This document shows positions 25,552-37,880 of a stretch of DNA of 64,000 nucleotides, piece after piece. The stretch covers positions 145,386,798 through 145,450,797 of the forward strand of contig NC_081183.1 in assembly GCF_029867415.1 (NCBI RefSeq), written 5' to 3'. This stretch comes from Vicia villosa. Its lineage: Eukaryota; Streptophyta; Magnoliopsida; Fabales; Fabaceae. Under the pieces are notes generated by a model that was not told the origin of the DNA, made no database searches, and saw only the letters and a program-made list of their open reading frames with translations. Made by a program: the position numbers and the translations under genes. Position 1 is the stretch's first letter. Each line of letters begins with the position of its first letter.

Positions 25552-25829
25552 CGAAGTCAGAGCTCATTAATGGCTTGTTAACTAAATTACTCGAATTCCA
25601 ATCCCAGGCAAAATTTTCATCAATCAGAATATCTTTACTCAATATAGTCTTCGCATTAACTAGATTGAACAGCATATATGCACCATTCGTCGAAGTCAGA
25701 GCTCATCAATGGCTTGTTAACTAAATTACTCGAATTCCAATCCCAGGCAAAATTTTCATCAATCACAATATCTTTACTCAATACAGTCTTCGCATTAACT
25801 AGATTGAACAACATATATGCACCATTCGT
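25552..25829. repeat. 139-bp tandem duplication in the copia integrase region
   Basis: CGAAGTCAGAGCTCAT begins at 25552 and again at 25691. The two copies differ at only a few positions (for example TCAATCAGAAT versus TCAATCACAAT). The length is not a multiple of three, so it shifts the frame of the already defective integrase. Confidence 0.9.
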
Positions 25830-27986
25830 ATGATATCCTACCAAATTCGTAGGTTCTCTCCGGTCATCAAGCTTCCATCTTCTTGCATCAGGAACATGCT
25901 TGTAACAAATAGAGCCAAACACATTGAGATGACTCACTGATGGTCGTTTTCCACTCCACACTCCTTCGGGAACCTTATTCTTCAACTTCTTGGTAGGGCA
26001 CTTGTTCAAGATATAAACTGTAGTCGAAACAGCTTCACCTATTAAGGAATTTGGCAGATTCTTTTGCTTCAGCATGCATCTCGCCATATCTAATATGGTT
26101 CTGTTCCTTCGTTCTACAATTCCATTATGTTGAGGCGTATAAGGAGATGTTACTTATGATTGATACAATGTTCTGTGCAGAAATCTTCAAACATCTTGGA
26201 TGTGTATTCGCCACCTTCATTTGTTCGCAGAACTTTTATTTTCTTGTCACTCTGGTTTTCAACAAGTATCTTGAATATCTTAAAGATTTCAAATACTTCA
26301 TCCTTTCTCTTGATCACATAGATCCACAACTTTCGACTAAACTCATCGACAAACAAAACAAAATCTATGTTTCCATCAATGGTATGTTCTTCGAATGGAC
26401 CACATACATCTGAGTGTACCACTTTAAGCATGCAGGATAATCTCATTGGCATTGTCGAAGCGAAAGAATTTCGGGATTGCTTTCCAACTAAAAAACCTTC
26501 ATAGAATTTGCCAGGCATCTCAAGACTTGGAATACCAGAAACCATATCTTGAGTAATCAGTTGATTAAGTGATCAAAAATTCAAATGTCCAAACCTCAAA
26601 TGCCACAACCAACTATCCTTGTGGTCAACAACAATTTTTAGACATTGTACTTTAGTCGAACTGATCATGGTTTTAAACGCCATGTTCTTCGACATTGGAG
26701 ATTTCAAGACCAAATTGTTCTGGGTGTCGAACAATTTTAAAGCTCCATATTTCATGACAACTGAGAAGCCTTTCTCAACTAGTTGTCCAACACTTAGCTT
26801 GTTGCACTTCATTCCAGGTACATAGAACACATCTTTGATCATAGCTTTCCCTCCATTACTCATTTGAAAGACTATGTTACCAGTACCTTCTGCTTGCAAC
26901 GAACTATTATCAGCAAGTTTTACCTTGATCTTCTTCGACTCGTTGAAATCTACCAACAACACCTTTTAACCAGTCATGTGATTCGAGCAGTCTGAGTCGA
27001 GAAACCAGATCTTGTATTCGACGTAGTTATCTCCCACTGCAGCCATAACCACCATACCTTCAGAATCATTTGAATCTTGGCGTGCAAGGTTCCCTCCTTC
27101 GTCCTTGCCTTTTGTCGATCCATTGTCTTTCTTGTACCAACTTCTCATAGTTATAGCACTGCACACCTCTACCTTTCTTATCTTCTTTGTCCTTTCAATA
27201 GTTTCCCCATCCTCCATTCGATGATTCAAAAGTTCTATCTTCGACTAGCTTCTTGTAAGAGTTCGACCAAGGCTTCTTTCCCCGAGGCTTGTCGACTTTG
27301 CCTTTGAATTTGTTGGAACCACCATTCTTTTTCCATGAGTGAGCCTGCAAAGCTTGTTTCGAATCTTGAATTCCTTCCCTTTTGAAAATCCTAATCTCAT
27401 GCGCCTCCAACGAACCAACCAAATCTTCCAATTTTAGGGTTTCAAGTTGATTGAATTCTTGAATAGCTACGATAACGTGATCAAATTGAGAGGTCAACGT
27501 ACGCATTACCTTCTCAACTATCACCTTATCAGTTAGGATTTCACCACAACCCTTTATGAGATGGACGGGTTTCTTCACCTTCGACACATACTCTGCAACC
27601 TTTTCGTCTTCTCCCATCGACAATAATTCATATTGTCGATGCAAGGTCTGCAACTTGACAACCTTGACTTTCTTACCTCCTTCATAATACTTGACAAGAA
27701 TATCTCATGGCTCTTTCACCGATTCAGCATGAGAGATTTTTTCGAAGTTATCCGCATCGACCGCCGTCTAAATGCAATACGCAGCCTTGCAATCCTTCTT
27801 CTTGGCTTCGGCGTGAGCATTTTTCTGTGCGTTGGATGCATTTGCAGCCAGCACAGGAACGTCGTTGGTAACCACTTATAGGGTTTCATGAAAACCAAAC
27901 ATAGATTGCATTTGTTTCCTCCATCGAATCCAATTCTTATTGTTAAGCATTGGAAGAGAATTCAGAATGGCATTAGTACCATTCAT
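25552..27986 (-). pseudogene. Ty1/copia gag-protease-integrase remnant
   Basis: This is the 5' part of a copia polyprotein on the minus strand, broken by frameshifts and stops. Order: gag from about 27986 (MNGTNAILNSLPMLNNKNW) through a UBN2-type gag frame at 27195-27653, protease remnant with WFLDSDCSNHMTG at 26966-27229 (normally DSGCSNHM, so the active-site glycine region is altered), GAG-pre-integrase WLWHLRFGHLNF ending at 26573, and integrase core with HSDVCGPF and RTNEGGEY (26150-26545). Family members have RTDNGGE, so the second catalytic Asp is Asn here. Further along, [12 protein letters not shown] is in another frame. Reverse transcriptase and RNase H are missing. A 139-bp direct duplication ends the fragment. 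Confidence 0.9.
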
Positions 27987-28084
27987 CCTTGCAGCGATTG
28001 ATTCACGTTCCCTGGAAACACGACCACTAGCGTGAAGTTCTTGAAAACATGATCAAGAACAGTAAAGAGGCTCTGGATACAATT

Positions 28085-28353
<269 letters not shown>

Positions 28354-28509
28354 ATTTATAAAAAATTGAAAAAACAATTCGTTACATTTCTTATGGACTT
28401 ATAAATCGCAACAAAATTTTCAAAATATTCAATTTCAGATATATACTTGTGATTTTTTTTCTATAGGTAATAGTATCTGAGTGTTAACTTCCAAATAACA
28501 TGATACAAA

Positions 28510-28677
28510 TAGGGATGGCAAGTGGACCCAAACCCGCGGGGCCCATCCGCACCCGAATCCGAGTCAATGAGTGAAAACCCGAGTTGACTGAGTTTGAGTT
28601 CGGGTTCGGGTGCCACCTGATTTTTCGGGTACGGGTTTGGGTAGTGTGAAACCCACACCCGAAACCCGAAATTACAC

Positions 28678-28723
<46 letters not shown>

Positions 28724-28920
28724 AAAAATTATAGGAAATTTGTATTTTATGTATTTTGTTGCGGGTTCGGATTTGGGTGAAAAAATCCAAATTCAACGGG
28801 TGTGGGCGTGGGTTTCATTTTTCCACCCGAACAGCTTTTGGGTTTGGGTTCGGATGTCAATTTCAGATATGAGTTTGGGTAGTGTGAAACCCGCACCCGA
28901 CCCGACTCGTTTACATCCTA
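28510..28920. mobile_element. Short non-autonomous hAT-type element with 8-bp target duplication
   Basis: The left end is TAGGGATGGCAAG and the right end, reversed, is TAGGATGTAAACG, a typical plant hAT terminal inverted repeat. The 411-bp element is flanked by perfect GATACAAA at 28502-28509 and 28921-28928. The interior consists of ACCCG/CGGGT-rich subterminal repeats on both sides and a TA microsatellite at 28679-28720. There is no transposase; apparent frames (28461-28796 minus, 28740-28964 plus) are not genes. Confidence 0.92.
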
Positions 28921-28928
28921 GATACAAA

Positions 28929-29482
28929 ACGCATCTAAAAGTTAACTTTCAAAAAATACGTTGACAGACATCTACAAAATTTAAGAGAAATATTTAAAAT
29001 GTAATGAGCGATTATTGTAAATAATCCATATCAAATTTGGATCAAAGAAACATATAGACCCAAAGAATAAATTGTAGCTTATATATTAACTAATATATAC
29101 ATTTTTTTAATTAAAAAGGACATGTTACATATTATTTAACAAAAAAACACCTCCCGTAAATAAAAAATTAGATACTACATACACCATTATCCAATTAATC
29201 TACTTCAAGTTGAAGCCCATAGTCCACATGATTCCACATGCACACCCAGTCTAATTTATAGTAAACTTTAGGTTATGTTTCAATTTATGAAATCGAATGG
29301 AGAAAATTAAAATGAAATGAAATTGAATTAAATGAAATGATTAAATTTATATTTTATTGTTTGGATTAATTAAAAGAAGATGAAATGAAGTGGAATCTTA
29401 TAAAATGCATTTTATTCTATTCTATCACTTCGTATTATTTTATACCATATAATTTGTACAGAATGACATATTTATTCTATTA
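28929..29482. other. AT-rich intergenic stretch
   Basis: No gene, RNA or repeat structure is recognised apart from local GAAATGAAAT-type runs (29310-29400). Confidence 0.6.
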
Positions 29483-29861
29483 TATTTCATTGGCTTAAAT
29501 GCAGTTTTGACCCCCCTATTTTCATGGTTTTGAACTTTTGAACCCCATTTTACAAAACTCAGCCTTTTAGTCCCCACACTTACTAACTTTTGGCAATTTT
29601 TGAGTCCCCACCAGAATTGCATATGTGGCATGTTTTAGTGATGACATGGAAGGGTCAACACGCTTCCATGTCATTACATTAGTCAACCCAATATTTTTAA
29701 TTATATTATTCCATTTTAATAAATACTGAAATTTGGTAAATTAAAACAAATTCCAAATTTGTGTTCTCCCTTTATGAACCCTAATTTCATACGAGTACTT
29801 TCATTCTTCCCTTCTTCTTCAGTTAGCGTGTAATCCCATTCTTCTTCACTGAACCAAAGAG

Positions 29862-30354
29862 ATGTCTCGTTCGACCATGTCCCGTTGTTCCGTAGCAAGT
29901 AATCGTAGTAAAGCTTCCTTCGTCCATGGAGAATGCAGATGTGGTCTGGATGCACCCTTGATGACTTCATGGACATATGCTAACCCAGGACGCCGTTTTT
30001 ACGGATGTGGGATGTACAAGGTTAGTTTATACCAAACTCCATCAGCTTTTCCTTCTTTTCTTCTAAACATTGAAAAATCATATCGTATCCTATCATATGT
30101 AGATCCAAGGGTCCAAACGATGCAACCATTTTGTTTGGTATGATGAAGAGATGGGAGCAAGAGCAAAGGATATGATTTCCACACTGAGTTAGAGACTGAA
30201 TAGTGCAAAGGTGACAATTGAAGAATGGAAGAAAGTAGAAGATGAGTTGAATAAAAAGATTAAGGATTTGAATATGAAGATCAAGCATTTGAAGATTTTG
30301 ATTGTTATTGTTGTTGTGTGGGTAGTATTAGGATCAACTTATCTGTTGTTGTAA
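29862..30354 (+). pseudogene. GRF-type zinc-finger protein with C-terminal coiled coil and membrane segment, one in-frame stop
   Basis: Two exons fit: 29862-30020 and 30103-30354, with an 82-bp intron bounded by GTTAGT and TAG. The joined frame is 137 codons including the final TAA. Residues 23-67 form a GRF zinc finger: Cys25 and Cys27, the signature NPGRRFYGC (Cys49), then Cys60 in KRCNHFVWYDEE. This is a nucleic-acid-binding fold found in DNA repair enzymes and in many small plant proteins. After it comes a charged Lys/Glu-rich coiled-coil-like stretch and a hydrophobic tail (LKILIVIVVVWVVLGSTYL). A TAG at 30190-30192 interrupts exon 2 between the finger and the coiled coil, so a full product would need readthrough. 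Its position inside a MULE suggests a mobile accessory or captured gene. Confidence 0.75.
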
Positions 30355-30814
30355 TTTGCAGTGTTGGTAGCATTAGTATTAGTCTGTTGTTGTAATTTGC
30401 AGTGGGTGTTTTCCATCTGATGTTGTAACTTGCAGTGGGTGTTTTCCATCTGTTGTTGTAATTTGTAGTGGGTGGTGGTAGCATTAGTATTAGTATCAGT
30501 CTATCTGTATGAGGAAGACTATTGTAATGTTTCTACAATATCAATGTTATATGTTATGCTAAGGTGTGAAATGAATTTGCAGTGTGAAATGTTATATGTT
30601 ATGTGAAATGAATCTGTTTATCTGTTATGCTAGGTGATGAATTGTGTTAATTTACATGTAGGTCAATACCAAATTGTTTAACAGAATTACAGGTCATGAT
30701 ACCAATATAATACCATCACAATACCAAATACCAACTTAATTACAGGTCATTTAATTTGTAGGTCATGATAGAATTGGATAACAAACAGAATCTGTCCAGA
30801 ATTACAGGATTTGG
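30355..30814. other. MULE interior spacer between convergent genes
   Basis: Degenerate tandem units built on GTTGTTGTAATTTGCAGTGG (about 30345-30475) and ATGTTATATGTTATG (30545-30605) are visible. No gene is supported. Confidence 0.6.
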
Positions 30815-32217
30815 CTAACAGATTTGTAGATAATTTAATTTGCATAACAAATCCATGACCCTCCTTCTAGCTCTATAAGCCTGATCATGTGACAAGTTCA
30901 TCCCCCATCTATCAAGAGATTGGGCAATCAATCCTGTTGACTTCATGTCAGAGTTGTGCCTCAGAATATGGCCAAACTTCTTAGTCAACCATGTAGTATT
31001 TGCTTGTCTATTATATGGAGTTCTAGCACAATTATGTTCATCAATTAAACTTACCACTTGCCAATATTGATTCCCCACCCTCTTACTAACTCTCATGTGA
31101 AAATTGCATCCTTCCATACATTTAATCACCATTCTCTTTGCCTCATTTTTCTTTATGAAAACATTTTTGTTGTTGTCCATACCATAATCCTTGACAGCAT
31201 CCTTCACCATTTCCTTGTTACTGAAGACCATACCAAGCTCAAACTTTGATGACTCACCTCTTTTATAAGAAGGAAACTTCTCATGTTCTTCATCATTACC
31301 ACTATCATTAGGTGTATGCAGCACATCAGAATCATCATCCTCATCACTTTTTCTAGCCTTACCATGATCCTCATCAAATTGCATTACTGTTGTCCAATCC
31401 AAATCCTCATTTTGTTCCACATAATCATCACTGCATTCTAAGTCCTCATCAGATAAACTACCTAACTCAGTATCAGCTACATAGTCTTCATCTTCTTCAT
31501 CATCTTCTATTCCAACATCAACATGTTCAGTAGCCACATCTTCTCTGTCAGCTTCATTCACATCCATTTCATTATCACTTGCATCTACATTCTTAGGCAT
31601 ATCATTATCATTTACAACTTCAACATCAGTATCAACCTCATCCTCAGCACAATTTGGGCCACCATCCTCATCATAATTATGTACTATGTCTTCATCATCT
31701 AGCACTTCTACTGTATGCTCAACATAAACATCCACCAAGTCAAATCCTTCTAAATTCTCAACTAACTTAAGAACATCACCATCACAGTTAAGGGGTCTCA
31801 GACCACGACTAAAGCTATACTTGGGGTTCCAATACCACATGCATTTGATATTCCTATATCCCTATTTAATTATCAATTTTTCAAACTGCATATATGACAT
31901 GTAATCTGTATCCCACAACCAATCCATTTCAGACACTAATCCATTAACATACCATTTAACAGGATGATCTACTAACTCTCCCATATGATGAATTCTCAGC
32001 TTAATGCATTGACTCTGAGTTGGTCTGAAGGACAATGCTTACAATCAGTGTATTTCTAAAACAACCAGACAACATAAAATTACATGAGGGGAAAAGAAAT
32101 GGGAATCGTGACTTACCTTAAACAAAATGTGACATCTTCTTTGTTCTTCGATGAAAGAGGAATGTGTGGAATGTCGCCACTATGGTTACCGGTCCTTGCG
32201 TTTGAGCTTTGTGTCAT
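30815..32217 (-). pseudogene. MURA-like MULE transposase, N-terminal part only
   Basis: Exon 1 is 32217-32117 (ATG ... TTTTGTTTAAG) with donor GTAAGT. A 92-bp intron ends in CTTCAG and exon 2 starts at 32024, giving the join LRPTQSQCIKLRIHHMG. The N-terminal module (KLRIHHMGELVDHP ... GYRNIKCMWYW) is the PB1-like region of plant MULE transposases. It is followed by a long acidic Asp/Glu-rich linker and the MuDR N-terminal zinc-binding domain (FELGMVFSNKEMVKDAV ... CMEGCNFHMRV ... DEHNCARTPYNRQANTTWL). The frame ends at 30815 just after YRARRRVMDLL, where the DDE/MULE domain and SWIM finger should follow, so those are deleted. A stop (IIK*GYRN, near 31862) also interrupts the N-terminus. Confidence 0.88.
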
Positions 32218-32620
32218 GTTTACCACTGCGTTAGGTTTTGAAGGATAAGATATGAATTGGTTTTTCAGAGGATTCGAGTGATAAGAGATGAAATGGGTGG
32301 GTTTTCAGAGACAATAGAGGAATTTAGGGTTTGAGAGTTTATTAACTTACGTTTTCTAAATGTAATTTGAAATAATGAATTTTTAGAAAATAATTTTCAA
32401 TTAAAAATAAGAACATAAATGATCTATATTACGTGGCACAAATGTCATCCTTCCATGTCATCACTAAAACATGCCACATATGCAATTTTGGTGGGGGACT
32501 AAAAAATTGCCAAAAGTTAATAAGTGTGGGGACTAAAAGGCTGAGTTTTGTAAAAGGAAGTTCAATAGTTCAAAACCATGAAAATAGAGGGATCAAAACT
32601 GCATTTAAGTCTATTTCATT

Positions 32621-34505
32621 TTATTTCATTTTGTCCATTCCATTTCCTTATGTTAGTTTTACAATCTACTAGTTAAAATCTAAACATTCACACGAGTAAA
32701 ATAATTTATATTTTAAAGAAAAACAACTATTTTTAAGACACAATTTATAAGTTTTTAATAACACGAAACAATTCAAATGAATTTAATATATAATGTTTTC
32801 TTCCATTTGAATAAGAAATATCATTAGAAAGAACACACATGTCTCCGTAGTTTCTATATATTAATATCACATATGAAAAGCAATCCAAAACAAAAGTTAT
32901 TAATAAAATTGCTCTAAAAACCCTATTTGTATTCTTGCGATGATCTATGTTACATTTTGCATTGTAAAGGACCCTGCATCAATAAGCAATGTAGCAGTGA
33001 GGAAAAGTGGCTTAAAACATTAATAGAAATGTGGCTTAAAACATTAATAGAAATATAATTATAATGAAATAACTAATAAAATTATTAGGGTTGACGAGTA
33101 AGTATCAGTGTCATGTTTTCAGTCCGTCCTTCATAGTTAATGAATACCACATGTAGTCACTTCTAACCGCCGTCGTATTTATTTGCTCGAGTAGTCCAAG
33201 TTTTGAGAATGCATCAACCTTTGAAATACCGACCGATTGACTAATCCAACTCATTCTAAACTTGAAGTTCCCAAATAATCGACCTCTTCTTTTAAAGATT
33301 CTGTTGCAAAGCTTGAAATCTTAGAAGAAAAGATATCGACAATAGATTGATTAATTAACATAGTTTAAAAGTTAGAGTCTAGTAAGAATAATTATTGTTT
33401 GTGTTAGAATAGTGTTAGATTTGGAACTCAAAAATTTATAAATGTAATTGTGTTAATTGGATTGAACTAGAGGCTCCGTTCTATTTTAAAAAAATGGGCC
33501 TAAATTTTTTAATTTTTTTTTAAATATAATAATTATAAATAATGTATCAAAAATATAATTTTATATTAATAAAAAAGATTTATTTATAATTACTTTGACA
33601 TCAATCAATCTCATTTTTTTAATATATTGAATTTTTATCATATATATTTTTTTACTTATTGAATTTTTTAATAACATTTTTTGTATTTATTAATATTAAA
33701 GTTTAAAAAAATTAGATTTTTTAAGATTTTGGGCCCTCCAAAATTTGGGGCCCTGTGTTGTAGAGCCTGTTGCTCCTGCATAGGGCCGGGCCTGAGTGAA
33801 AGAGTATTGATTATTGTTATTCACTTATAATCTTTTAATCATAATTGAAAAATAAAATAGTAAAACAGTTATAATCAATCATGATTTCTTCTTCTTCTTC
33901 TTCCATCTTCTCTATCGTAAACCTGAAAAGTTTTTTTGTGTTTATTTATGAATCTCGATTTTTCTCATAGTTTTATTTATTCTTACCGGCAATGTCGTTA
34001 CAACAATATTAATAGTAATAATGGATCCTCTCATATATTAGTGTGATCTCAATATGATAGTATTGTGTGCATAACAACATCTATAAATAAACATTCTTGA
34101 ATACATTCTTGAATACCGTATAATTCCAAGAAACTAAAAAATTGAAAATAGCAATGTAATGGAGTAATTCTCCTTACAAAGTAAAGAATGGAAAATATAC
34201 AAGAACGAAATATCCCTTTTTGAAACTCCCATAAACTCTTCCCTCTAGCTCAATGCAAATCAAATACTCTCGTTATTTGATGAGAGAATTTCTGGTTTAC
34301 TAAAGTTCTATTTGAAAGTCAAGATCTGGACTAGTTGCTTTAGGGAGACAAACTTTACTTTGGAAAACGACTACCACATAGACAACATCGTTTTCATTTT
34401 AATCCTTCTTTTTGGAATTTTCTTTTATAATTGTTCCATAATGCATTTGCTTGTTCGTGTTGTATCCTAAATTACCAACAAACAAGGCCCCTTTGTGAAC
34501 CTTTG
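32621..34505. other. AT-rich intergenic region with a possible decayed hAT end
   Basis: No gene is visible. Around 33470-33795 the sequence ends in TTTGGGCCCTCCAAAATTTG and GGGCCGGGCCTG, a motif seen at the termini of old hAT-type repeats. A target duplication could not be found. A (TTC)n run lies at 33887-33905. Confidence 0.4.
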
Positions 34506-34509
34506 GAAG

Positions 34510-35048
34510 GTTGTGTGGTGTCCATGTTCTTTAAACTTCAACTTTAACCGGCTAACATCTATTGAGTCTTTAGCAACTCCCCATTGGTTCCATTCCAACA
34601 TCGTACAAGTATGATATTTTTCCTTGGGTAGGTTTCCGTTACATTGCCAATTAGGATGAGTCGCATTTACTTTGTATCGGTCTATTTTTGTCCACTATAA
34701 AAAATTGTATTTTTTCTTTACTAATAGTTAGTACTTAAATTAGTCTGTCCCGTTATTTTTTAGGAATCGTTGGCCCAGTACTGTGTCACTAACATAAGTT
34801 TCTCTCATTTGATTTTCGCTCACATTTATAAAGAAGGTAACTCTTGTGCTGATTTTTTGGCGAATTTCGCGCTCGGCATAGATTCTACCATCATTTTCGA
34901 TTCCATTCCTTTGGGTATTCGAAAAGATTTTGCAAAGAATATGTTAGGTATACCTTTCTTTAGGTTTTCGTAAATCTTGGGGCTAATTTAATCCCCCTTT
35001 TGTATCGGTTTTCTTTTGGTTATATATATAAACCGTTATTAAAAAAAA
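34510..35048 (+). pseudogene. 5'-truncated LINE: RNase H C-terminus and 3' tail
   Basis: The frame ending at 34973 reads FAHIYKEGNSCADFLANFAL, the conserved end of the RNase H domain attached to plant L1-type reverse transcriptases. It is followed by a short 3' untranslated region and an A-tract at 35041-35048. The upstream limit is unclear because the homologous frame fades before 34740. Confidence 0.7.
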
Positions 35049-35079
35049 TAGTCTAGTGGTGATTGGTACTGAATTTAGT

Positions 35080-36335
35080 AGAAAGCATAATAGTTCGATT
35101 TCTATATTAAACTTGAAAGTGCTCTGCACTATACTACACAGTGTGTTTTGTATTATGTGAATTGATTACATTATACAAGGTGATTGCACACTATATATGA
35201 GTGGCTTTTAGTTCAGCTACAATCCAGCTCAGCATAACTACTTGTAACAACTATTAACAAACTCTAACCGCCTATTATACAAAAAAGAGAGTTGAATAAA
35301 TCAACATATACAAAAAGCTACAATATTTATAATACTCCCCCATAAGATCATAGTGGTGAGACTAAAACAACTTTGAGTTTGTTTCTGAGATCCTGAAAGG
35401 TAGCTGGAACATGTGGAATTTTCAGTTTGTTGGCTATTACCCTTTCTCTTACAAAGTGTATGTCGAGCTCCACATGTTTTGTTCTTGCATGCAGAATAGG
35501 AATATGGGATAGAAGAACTGCACTCAAATTATCACAAAGCAGAGTAAGAGACATATATTTGACTTTTAATTCAGTGAGAAGAGATTCTAACCACAGAAGT
35601 TCAGAAGTGGTGTGAGCAAGGGTCCTGTAATCAGCCTCAACATTTGATCTTGCTACTAGTGACTATTTCTTGGAGCTCCATAATATCAGGTTAAGACCTA
35701 TAAAAATACATGTTCCAGATGTGGATCTTCTATCATCTTGGTCATTAGCCCAGTCAGAATCACTATAGGCTCTTAGAGACAAAGCTTGACTAGGATTTGC
35801 TGGATTAACAGTAGACCATGTGTGGATGTGCCACTTAGGTATCTGAGAATCCTCTTTACTAGGCACCAGTGACTATCAAGGGGACTGGCCATAAACTGGC
35901 AGACTTTGTTAACAAAAAAAGCTATTTCTGGTCTTGTTAGTGTTACATATTGTAAGGCTCCCACAACAGACATGTATAGTGTAGGGTCCTGCATAAGATC
36001 AATGCCAAATTTGTTGGGTTTACTGTGACTTAACATAGGGGAATAAACTCCATTTGCTTCTTCCATATTTACCCTTGAGAGGAGATCTCTAATATATTTT
36101 GTCTGTATCAGAATAAGAGCTCTATTAGACTGATATTTAACTTCTAAGCCAAGAAAATATTCAGGTTTGCCTAACTGTTTTAGGGCAAACTGTTTGGTGA
36201 AGTTTAGTGATCAGTTGATGAATAAGAGTAGAAGATGAACCTGTGGTTAAAATATCATCAACATAAACCAAAGCATAGAGTACAATACCTGGGTGACTAT
36301 AAGTGAATAGAGAATGATCACACTTAACAATTATT
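35080..36335 (-). pseudogene. Ty1/copia reverse transcriptase-RNase H remnant with 3' LTR
   Basis: On the minus strand the frame begins with the reverse transcriptase motif YVDDILTTG (about 36240-36270). After a frameshift it continues through ALQYVTLTRPEIAFFVNKVCQF (35773-36066), RNase H AYSDSDWANDQDDRRSTSG (35730-35795), a stop after LILWSSKK, and the C-terminal HVELDIHFVRERV (35348-35554). A polypurine tract CTTATGGGGGAGT at 35335-35347 is followed by an LTR-like stretch to about 35080. gag, protease and integrase are absent, so it is the 3' half of an element. Confidence 0.88.
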
Positions 36336-37545
36336 ATTTTTATTATATATTAAAAAATAGTTATCAAATTTATGTTATTTATATGTAGGATTCTGACTAA
36401 AAATAACATCCTCCTATTTTTTAAAAATAAGTTAAAAAATATTATGATAACTTATAATAAGATAGTTAGTACATATTTCAAAATTATATTCTATATTATA
36501 AAATAATTCTTTATTATTAATAATTGATTAAAATAATAATTTATTTAAAACAATTTAAATAATTTATTTATTGAAAATTTTTCTTATACAAGTATCAATC
36601 CATTCGAATGGAATGATTTTAACCTCTACTTTTTCACTCTACCCGATGCAGATTTTTGATTATCCAAATAATTACTGTTATATGTCTACATGACTACAAC
36701 ACAATGTGACACATATTACAACTCTTCCTATAATGTTTATTATAATTTATTCTAATTAATTATTTGATTGATTTGAATTTAGTCTGCACCGTTTCTACAC
36801 TTTTACCAAAGCCATTATGTCACCAAAATCGTCATGTCAACAGTTGATGGATATTTGTGGAAGCATGACCATGCTTTGTTTTGAAAAAGTGTCTACCAAA
36901 ATAAAAGATCTTTTCATAAAACTTAGATTAAAATATAATAAATATTAAATGGTGAAGTGTAATGTAATGTTTAGTGAGACTTATTTTAAAAGTTTTAAAG
37001 GGTTGTATGGATATTTTAAAATAGAGAATTATAATTTAATCGTAACTATTATAATTATAATAAAAAAATTTAAAATAAATGTATGTTAATAATCTCACAC
37101 AAATGATTTTTTAAAATGGAAACAATTAATTTAATCCAAATAATTTTATTTTTTAATCCATATATAAATTAAAATATGTTTTTCAATAAACTCTTTCGAT
37201 TAAATATTTGTTTTATTTTTTACATTCTTATTATAGTGATTATTAACTAGACATGAATTTATTGATCAAAATATTGATTATTAACGAGACATGAAATTAC
37301 TGAATTTACTGATACTAGACATTTTTCTATACATTTAATTATTATTTTTTACATTCTTATTATTTTTCCACGGGTACCAGATATTTTTCTATACATTCAA
37401 TTTATTTTTTTACAGGTACCAGACATTTTTCTATACATTTAATTATTATTTTTTCACGGGTACCAGACATTTTCTATTAAAAAACATCTAAAGCAAATGC
37501 GCGTCCCGTACGAGAACCCGTGCAAACACACGGGTTTATTACTAG
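36336..37545 (+). mobile_element. Helitron-like 3' terminus with AT-rich body
   Basis: A hairpin CCCGTGCAAACACACGGG (37517-37534) is followed 7 bases later by CTAG (37542-37545), the hallmark of a Helitron 3' end, with T next as expected. Upstream are short tandem units around GGGTACCAGA(C/T)ATTTTTCTA (37375-37475). The 5' TC end is not located, so the left limit is arbitrary. No Rep/helicase coding is seen. Confidence 0.6.
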
Positions 37546-37880
37546 TTTTTGTAATAATTTATTCACAATACTTCTCAAAAGCTGAGAATCTCTTTCAAAG
37601 ACACGTGTATTTTTCAATTTTTGATTTGTAAATTAAAACAAAAAATATCAATCTCTGACATGTAACTTTGTAATTCATGTTTAGATTGGAAAAATCAATT
37701 GCTTGCAATTTGTTTCTTGAGAATGAGAATGGGAAAATTAAAGAGAAAATGAAATCAATTTATGTTAATAGTGTAGCTAAACCCTAACAGAAATAACTAA
37801 CTTAGAGTTAGTTATTTCATTGTAAGAAGTTAGTTACACCTCTTCTTTCCAGCAACAACTACCATTCTTGGTCAAGATCC

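Larger units (their letters stand above)
29492..32611. mobile_element. Complete MULE (Mutator-like element) carrying a GRF zinc-finger gene
   Basis: Terminal inverted repeats of about 160 bp (29492-29655 and 32448-32611) begin GGCTTAAATGCAGTTTTGA and GACTTAAATGCAGTTTTGA when read inward. The element is bounded by a perfect 9-bp duplication TATTTCATT at 29483-29491 and 32612-32620, the length expected of Mutator-type transposition. It holds two convergent genes: a GRF zinc-finger frame on the plus strand (29862-30354) and a truncated MURA-like transposase on the minus strand (30815-32217). The DDE catalytic domain is absent, so the copy is non-autonomous. Confidence 0.93.

Noticed and set aside
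33470..33795. Complete hAT element
   Set aside because: Only one plausible terminus (GGGCCGGGCCTG) is visible and no 8-bp duplication could be matched.
36336..37545. Copia pieces at 35.1-36.3 kb and 37.9-39.5 kb as two halves of one element
   Set aside because: They are on opposite strands, with a Helitron end between them and no shared LTR; treated as separate remnants.
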